From Fasciolopsis buskii (taxonomy: Eukaryota > Platyhelminthes > Trematoda > Plagiorchiida > Fasciolidae): a DNA stretch of 64,000 bases. The stretch covers positions 221,189-285,188 of the forward strand of contig LUCM01007206.1 of the NCBI GenBank assembly GCA_008360955.1. The letters are read 5' to 3'. This document shows, piece after piece, positions 57,820 to 64,000 of the stretch (position 1 is its first letter; every line of letters starts with the position of its first letter). The translations under genes were made by a program, and so were the position numbers. Under the pieces are notes generated by a model. It saw only the letters and a list, made by a program, of their open reading frames with translations, was not told the origin of the DNA and did not search any database.

Positions 57820-60800
57820 AAGTTGATGATGCCGACTTAGGTTGGTATACCATTAACGATTTCATTATTTTTACTTTACTTTGCTCCTACTCATCTTTGA
57901 CACTTGAGGAGATTCGAAACTCATAAGACAGGGATCTAACTTTACTCTTGAATAGTTCTCAATACAGTTACGAGTCACTTTTGAATTCACGAAAATATCA
58001 GCTTGGACCAGCAAAGACACAAATATAAATGGGGAATTTTTAAGTGCCTCACGAGGCATCAAAAACGATTTGGCTTGCTTAAAACACCCTACCTGAACTA
58101 TAAACTAAACTCCACGTTGAGTAATCGGTAATTTCATTAATAGTTAATTCCCTTCGGGCATTCACCGAAATGATGTTCTCAAGATCTAATGTCAGAAGAC
58201 CTACGAAGGTAGGAGGGAATTTTGATTCCACCATAGGGATAAAAAAATACGCACTGAAGGTAAACGGTCGGTTGGGACACTTTTGTCATGGGCGACTGTT
58301 TGATGTTTAACGATAGGTTACATGTGACCCTTATTGCTTGAGTGATACGTGCAAGTAAATCTGTCAGGTGATCCGTTTCAAACCCATTTGGTCTACTTTC
58401 AGCCGAATTTTCTTGCTGGTATGTTATTCAAAATTCAAGAAAGGAGCTGATGAGAATTTGCCATATGCAAGCAAAATGGTGTTCATTCTTCGACCGTTGC
58501 ACTACGATGCGGTACGTTCGTGAAAGAATAGAGTGCGGATAGACATGACGTAAAAACTGAAACACAAGTTCTTAGCCGTCCGACCGTGGGAAGAAAACTC
58601 TAATAATAGGAACCAATCAAACGGTTCGGATGGAAGCTGTAAGCGATTTTTGTCTCAAATTTTCGAGGTCAGTTCAACATTGTGCTGTTTATTTTAAATA
58701 AATTGGTCTGAAGTAAAGCCAGTTTACTGGAAAAAATGCTGGCACTTTCTACTGAGGTGAAATTTAGCTAGACTCAAACTTTTGTTGGTATCAAAGATCC
58801 ATAAAAATAGTACCGAAATTTAACCTCCCTACCCATTCACTGCAGTTTATGACTAAATACTGTATAATTCACAAACGGTCAAAAAGAACAATACGAAATG
58901 TTACCATCTTGCAGTATATGTATCCTTTCTCCGCTATTCAAATGCTTAACTCGTTAAGTGTTGAAGGGATGGCAGCAGTAAATGAGATGGTCATATTTTA
59001 GCAGATTTTTGTCTGTGAATGGCAGATGCATCAAACTGTAATCTGGCTAGATTTCCCCATATCTGACAGAACCTAGACCACGTTTGTTTTTTATTTCCTG
59101 GTTGACTCTGTCAAATGCAGGCATAACATAGACGGGCTCATAAAATTTTTCCGTGGATTTTCCTTCAGCCGTATTAACATATTCCTGTCGGATTCGAGCT
59201 ATCCTTTAATAATAAGGTGTTACATCCAAAAGCCTGTGGACTGTGTCGCCCCATTTGAAGAACGACTTCATAGTTTTTAATCATTATCAAACTGGTAATA
59301 CTACGGTGGTTTCTTTATAGTATATCGGATGGTTATAAGAAATGCATAGCTCCAGATCTAGTGCACTAACGGGGCATAGCGCAATATTCTTATCAACCAA
59401 CTCCGGCGACTGAAAATGAACTTGAAACATGGCTGTTTAACTATATCAAAAGCTTTCGGCACATAGAGACTCTGCCGAGTACCTTCTGTATTGTTGTGCT
59501 AAATTCGGAGTTGTGTTCTTGTCATGATTCCTAGTTGTGAGTGCTTTAACAGGACCCTGATTTACGTACTTTGCCAGTTCTCGATGCTTTTACAGATTAC
59601 TGTACCAATCGATCCTTGGGTAGCCTAACTAGTCAATTTAATAACGCTTTACCTCCAATTCTGGTTTGTCTGTCTAGCCTTATACTGAACGTTTTATCTA
59701 ATACCTTCACAAATACATTCCTGAACAGGTGAATCGAATTTGCTTGCTGAACTCTTGTTTACGAAAGCTCAGCTTGGGATTTCAATTTTAATTCGTCTCA
59801 TTCGCTTTCTGGACCCTTGCACGAAGCAGATCATCCTTATCCATTTGTGCCAACACATACGTCTTACAGTCATGGAATGCTGGATGGGACTGTTTTTTCC
59901 ATCGCATATTTCGTGTAGGTGGTGTCAGTTACGTTTGCTGAAAAAATGCTCACGTATATGAACCATAAAAAAGATATTTTTTACTCTGTTCCTCTATTTT
60001 CTCACAAAATCAGTTATGATAAAACTTTTTCATGCCATCTAGCTTCTACTCCAGAAATTGCGACTGTGATCAGTTGTAAATCACTACTAGTGCAACTTCC
60101 AACAAACTGAAAACGTGTCACCTAAGTTGTTGGGTGGAATAAGTCTTTTTCACCTACGCAAAGATTTCTACATTGGAGAAAATTTCGGTTGCCCATAGGG
60201 AGGGTTACCTGACTGAACTGAATCGAATTAGTTTCGACTGAAATACCTGGGTGAAAATAGCTCCAAGGGGCCCAGCGCTGCGTGATAAACTCCTACTCTT
60301 CCTATTTCTTTTGTTGTTCGCTGGTACTGTTTTGACTGAGACCAGCTGATCGTGTGTGAGTTTGACAGAGCTTGCATACATTGTTCATCTTGTAAAGACT
60401 TTTTAATTTATCATTCCTGGTGGACCACAAACTGTACACTTGTGTTTCCCTGGTACGCATCACGTGCACTCTCTCGGTCTTGTTCGTTGTGTAGGCAGAG
60501 AAATTTCGAATTTGTTTTCTTTATTGACCAAAAAATAAGTCCGTTAAAATGGTGGGAATTACGAGTGCACAGTTTTGTTTGTTTAATGAATGAAGGGGTC
60601 TTCAGAGTCCATTTCCTGTGACCTGGGCAAAATGGCCGACTTTCCGAACATGTTCAACGAAACGGTGATCCACGATATGGCAGATTTTGACAACTGTTTG
60701 AAGCGAAACAACATATTAGTCACGCTACGGCTGAATAACTTACAATCAACACAAATGTGGTACGTGCACCCAAAAACTTGTAGCAATCTACTAACTAAAG

Positions 60801-61165
60801 TTCACGCTCGTGAGCGGAGTTATCTAGGACGAGAGGAATGAGAAGGCTAGTTGCCGAAATGAATTCGGACGCTGTAAGAGGTGGGAGCTTCGGGTTTAGG
60901 CTAACATTAGAGCAAGAGTGCGGCAGGTCTCTGTCCAGGTCATGTGATTCAGTGTCATGCAACTTCACGCCAGGCTTCCAAGAAAACCGGCCAATGCGAA
61001 CCGTGGTAACAAACGGCCGGGAAGTTCAAACATTCATTCAAGGTCATTGGACGGAATGTTTTCCACCAATCAGGACATATCCCATTTTGCATATCAAAGC
61101 ATTTTTGTAAATAAAACCAGGATGTGCTTCCCAGCTGTTGTGACCTTTTTCACCAGAGTAGAGTG
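57820..61165. other. no gene recognised
   Basis: AT-rich until about 60,600. Plus frames at 60,590-60,841 and 60,838-61,110 overlap by four bases, but neither is recognised, and they may belong to the flank or tail of the PLE that follows. Nothing else was identified. Confidence 0.4.
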
Positions 61166-61448
61166 ACTCGGAGTCAGTCCACTACTTATTGATGTCCGTT
61201 CCTTATTGCTACTAGCCGAATTCCGTACACCGGTTTTAAGTGCAGACACTCAAGGGGAAATCTTCTTTCGCTCACAAACCATCTTTTTATGGTGTCGCAT
61301 CAAAAGCAATGCATGATATCGTCATCAATGAGCAACCACAATGAACAATAATTTATTTATGGTCTGGAGATGGTTCAAGGGAAATTGTCCGTTTGCATTC
61401 ACATCAGTTCACAACTCTAAGAATGCGTTTGTGTGTATGTGTAATTGG

Positions 61449-61772
61449 TCAATTTGTCACACGATCAGGTTGTAGACCACTTGTTGGATAATGACAAGTG
61501 GGCCAGGGAAGTTTAAGAGTCTGGACAAATTGTTTCTGAGCGCATAGAGGGGGGTTACACAAACGGATAGATACGGCTTCGGCTGTGTTCAAGATGCGAC
61601 ACTTGACAGTTCTTGATTGTCCGCTCCTAACTTTGTAGATGGTGCGAAAAGCACTTGTCACATTCACTGAGTGGTTTGACTCGACAAGGTGTGAACACAC
61701 CGCGCTAGTGATTGCCTTAATTGTTCCTGTGCTCAACCAAGCCGGGAGGTGTTCTCGAACGCGATCGGACAG
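61449..61772 (-). pseudogene. Penelope-like element, inverted 3' fragment (end of GIY-YIG domain)
   Basis: Minus-strand frame 61,775-61,449 giving the C-terminal end of a PLE protein. It starts within the GIY-YIG nuclease at SDRVREHLPAWLS, continues AVCSHLVESNHSVN and KCRILNTAEAVSIRL, then CAQKQFVQTLKLPWP, and ends in a stop just before 61,449. Bases 61,666-61,772 are an exact reverse complement of 63,894-64,000, the corresponding part of the plus-strand copy. The similarity stops abruptly at 61,772, where the plus-strand copy begins. Sequence from 61,449 down to roughly 61,170 is probably its 3' untranslated part. Confidence 0.85.
61666..61772. repeat. 107-bp perfect inverted repeat, left arm
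   Basis: Exact reverse complement of 63,894-64,000 by direct comparison; position 61,773 is the first mismatch. The other end is set by the window limit, so the true arm may be longer. Confidence 0.95.
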
Positions 61773-64000
61773 CAAACCAAAGACCCCGCCGTACTACGTG
61801 AGCTTAACAGTTACGTTAAGCTTTGTACGAAAGTGGCCCTGGCTAATGCTCGTGTTCAGTTTCTCAATGAGTGTATCCACAAATCAGAATATCCCAAACT
61901 CTATCGGACTGTTTTGAGGAGAACTCGCGTGAAGATTAGTAATGTGTCCTTACGTCGCCAAGCCCTGAACGAACGAGACACGGTAATCAGTCGGGCGTCA
62001 GAATTGGAATGAAACTTTGTGAACTCGACACGAGTCCTCGATGAGTTGGCTGAAGAAGAAAAGGAAAGGTTCATCGCCTACGCTCATTCAATAAGGGAAA
62101 AGCAATTGGAGCGATTACGGTCAGCGCTGAGGAAAACCGTCAATCCAGAAAAACCTAATGGTGAGTTCCCTTCGGATCCGAAAAGACTCGTCCACAACCT
62201 GTCTTCTGTAAGCCTGGATAAGAAATTGCTTGAAGTTCTATCATTAGGACCAAAATTCTGTTGCCCATCCAACAAAACCAAGCAACTAGATATGGAAGTT
62301 GAATTTGAAAATCTGTTTAGTCAGCTGTCGGATCTGATGCCGTCCTCTCCGGAGAGTTTAGAGAAACTTAAATCCGATCTCGTCAACTCATGTTACCAAT
62401 ATCGTGACGACAGACGAGTAAAGCGAGGATTGGTAACGCCTGAGCACTTGAAACGTCTAAAAGAACTACAAACAAACGACGAAATAATGTTGACCAAACC
62501 AGATAAAGGAGCTGGCATTGTTATCATCAATAAGTTGGATTACATTGAAAAAATGAATAGAATACTGGGCGACGAGTCAAAATTCACAAAGACTCCAACC
62601 GAAAAGGATAGGACAACTCAAATAGAAAAATCAATTTCTATGAAATTACGAGCCTTAAAACAGAATGGAATGATTGACGCCTTAACTTTTGAGCGGATAC
62701 GACCCACAGGTACAGCAATTCCCAGATTGTACGGCCTACCGAAGGTGCACAAAGACGGAGCTCCGATGAGGCCTATTTTGGACATGTGTAATTCTCCGTA
62801 TCATGCTTTATCTAAGTGGTTAGCCAGCCTACTGGAACCAGTCAGGGCAGTCATTTCTAGACATAGTGTGCGCGATACATTTCATCTCACAGAAACTATT
62901 AAGAGCCTACGTCTTGAAGGGAAGCAGATGTTATCACTGGATGTAGTTTCTCTGTTTACGAATGTTCCGATTAGCGAAACTATTAGTTACATTTGCGAGT
63001 ACATTCAGGATAACAACATCTCCATAGGGATCCCATTGGATGAACTGAAACAGCTACTCTTTGTGTGCACCAAAAATGTTCAATTTCAATTCAATGGTGA
63101 AATATACCGGCAAAAGGACGGAGTGGCAATGGGGTCTCCTCTGGGACCATTGTTTGCTGATATCTTTATGTCCAAACTGGAGAATAATGAACTGCGCTCA
63201 CCAATCAGGCACTGTACCGTTTGCAAACGTTATGTTGATGATATACTATGTGTTGTAGGGCAACATGCAGACGTAAACCATATGTTACACACGTTTAACA
63301 GTGTCCATCCAAACGTACATTTTACACTAGAAAAAGAAGCAGACTATAGTTTAGCATACTTGGATGTGTACATAAGGCGACGGCAGGACGGATCTGCACA
63401 ACTATCAGTCTATAGGAAGGCAACATGGAACGGACAGTACATACATTTTCACAGCTTTGTGCCGTTACAAGCGAAGAGGAACTTAATATGCTGTTTAGTT
63501 GATAGAGCAAGAAGAATATGTACGGACGACACAATTGAAAATGAACTTCGTTTTCTGCGGAGCGTATTCGTACAAAATGGATACCCCGAAAGATTCATAA
63601 ATAAAACTATGGAAAAACACGAAGTAAGACAAAAAGTAATAGGACCAGTAAAGAAACCCGTATACGTTCGTTTGCCTTTCAAAGGTGACACCGAAGCGGA
63701 AATTATCCAACGGAGACTGTCAAGTTCAATCAGTGGAACATTCTTTGCTGCACAGTTAAAAACTGTATTCACATCCAAACCGATCATGTGTTTCCAACTA
63801 AAGGACAGACTGCCAGATTCTGCAGCCTCATTCTGTGTGTACTCATTTACCTGCTCCTGTGGGACCAGGTATATTGGCCGCACGACCAGGCGTCTGTCCG
63901 ATCGCGTTCGAGAACACCTCCCGGCTTGGTTGAGCACAGGAACAATTAAGGCAATCACTAGCGCGGTGTGTTCACACCTTGTCGAGTCAAACCACTCAGT
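61773..64000 (+). CDS. Penelope-like retroelement polyprotein (RT plus GIY-YIG nuclease), one internal stop, cut by window edge
   Basis: The frame runs from the inverted junction at 61,773 to the window end, interrupted only by a TGA at 62,010-62,012 (after RASELE). After the stop about 660 codons are open. N-terminal part: SYVKLCTKVALANARV and a charged helical region. RT motifs in PLE order: KPDKGAG (62,496), YGLPKVHK (62,730), PMRPILD, LSLDVVSLFTNVPI with the catalytic D at 62,940, GSPLGP (63,132) and YVDD (63,231-63,242). The GIY-YIG nuclease begins YSFTCSCGTRYIGRTTRRL (about 63,840-63,900) and continues outside; the missing end is probably like 61,449-61,772. PLEs prime reverse transcription at the nuclease nick. 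An ATG at 62,292 would allow synthesis of the RT and nuclease despite the stop. The true 5' end is not seen. Confidence 0.93.
63894..64000. repeat. 107-bp perfect inverted repeat, right arm
   Basis: Right-hand partner of 61,666-61,772, coding for the middle of the GIY-YIG domain. It runs into the window end and probably continues as far as the homology with 61,449-61,666. Confidence 0.95.

Noticed and set aside
63449..63958. 169-codon minus-strand frame, one of the longest in the window.
   Set aside because: It is the antisense shadow of the PLE reverse transcriptase and nuclease frame, which explains all its length.

Overview
This window looks like intergenic and intronic DNA from a parasitic flatworm (Platyhelminthes, more likely a trematode than a cestode). 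There is no operon structure, no long host reading frame, and no rRNA, CRISPR or plasmid feature. What can be recognised is a layered set of eukaryotic retroelement families: RTE-like and CR1/Jockey-like LINEs, two Ty3/Gypsy lineages, a Penelope-like element (PLE), tRNA-derived SINEs, and a SINE relic with a hammerhead-ribozyme-like core resembling the schistosome Sm-alpha family. The phylum call rests on remembered family resemblance and was not checked by a search.

Layout. 0.8-3.3 kb: frameshifted RTE-like LINE (+). 3.5-3.6 kb: SINE copy (-). 3.7-5.4 kb: CR1/Jockey-like relic (-). 7.9-8.1 kb: second SINE copy (+). 10.6-11.2 kb: Gypsy gag relic (-). 13.2 and 16.3 kb: two copies of a ~230-bp repeat. 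16.1-19.8 kb: CR1-like LINE material, including a nearly complete element (-). 20.1-22.8 kb: Gypsy integrase (+), an inverted second CR1-like copy (+) and Gypsy reverse transcriptase (-). 24.2 and 29.6-30.1 kb: faint LINE relics. 26.2 kb: PLE 3' relic (-). 32.2-34.5 kb: a different Gypsy element carrying gag, zinc knuckle, protease and RT (-). 35-61 kb: mostly lower-GC DNA with microsatellites, a third SINE copy at 51.0 kb, RTE 3' fragments at 50.2 and 55.7-56.5 kb, the inverted hammerhead-SINE structure at 39.04-39.28 kb, and a few possible host exons flanked by splice-site-like sequence. 61.4-64.0 kb: a well-preserved PLE facing an inverted copy of its own 3' end.

How it works together. Almost all sense-making sequence is selfish: LINE and PLE reverse transcriptases would copy their own RNA, and the SINEs presumably borrowed such enzymes. 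Most copies are dead (stops, frameshifts, lost catalytic residues). The exception is the PLE, whose frame is open for about 2 kb after a single stop and keeps its RT motifs and the start of its GIY-YIG domain. The two observations most worth follow-up are the PLE head-to-head inverted junction at 61,772/61,773, with a 107-bp perfect inverted repeat, and the palindromic SINE at 39.0-39.3 kb with a nearly complete but mutated type I hammerhead core.
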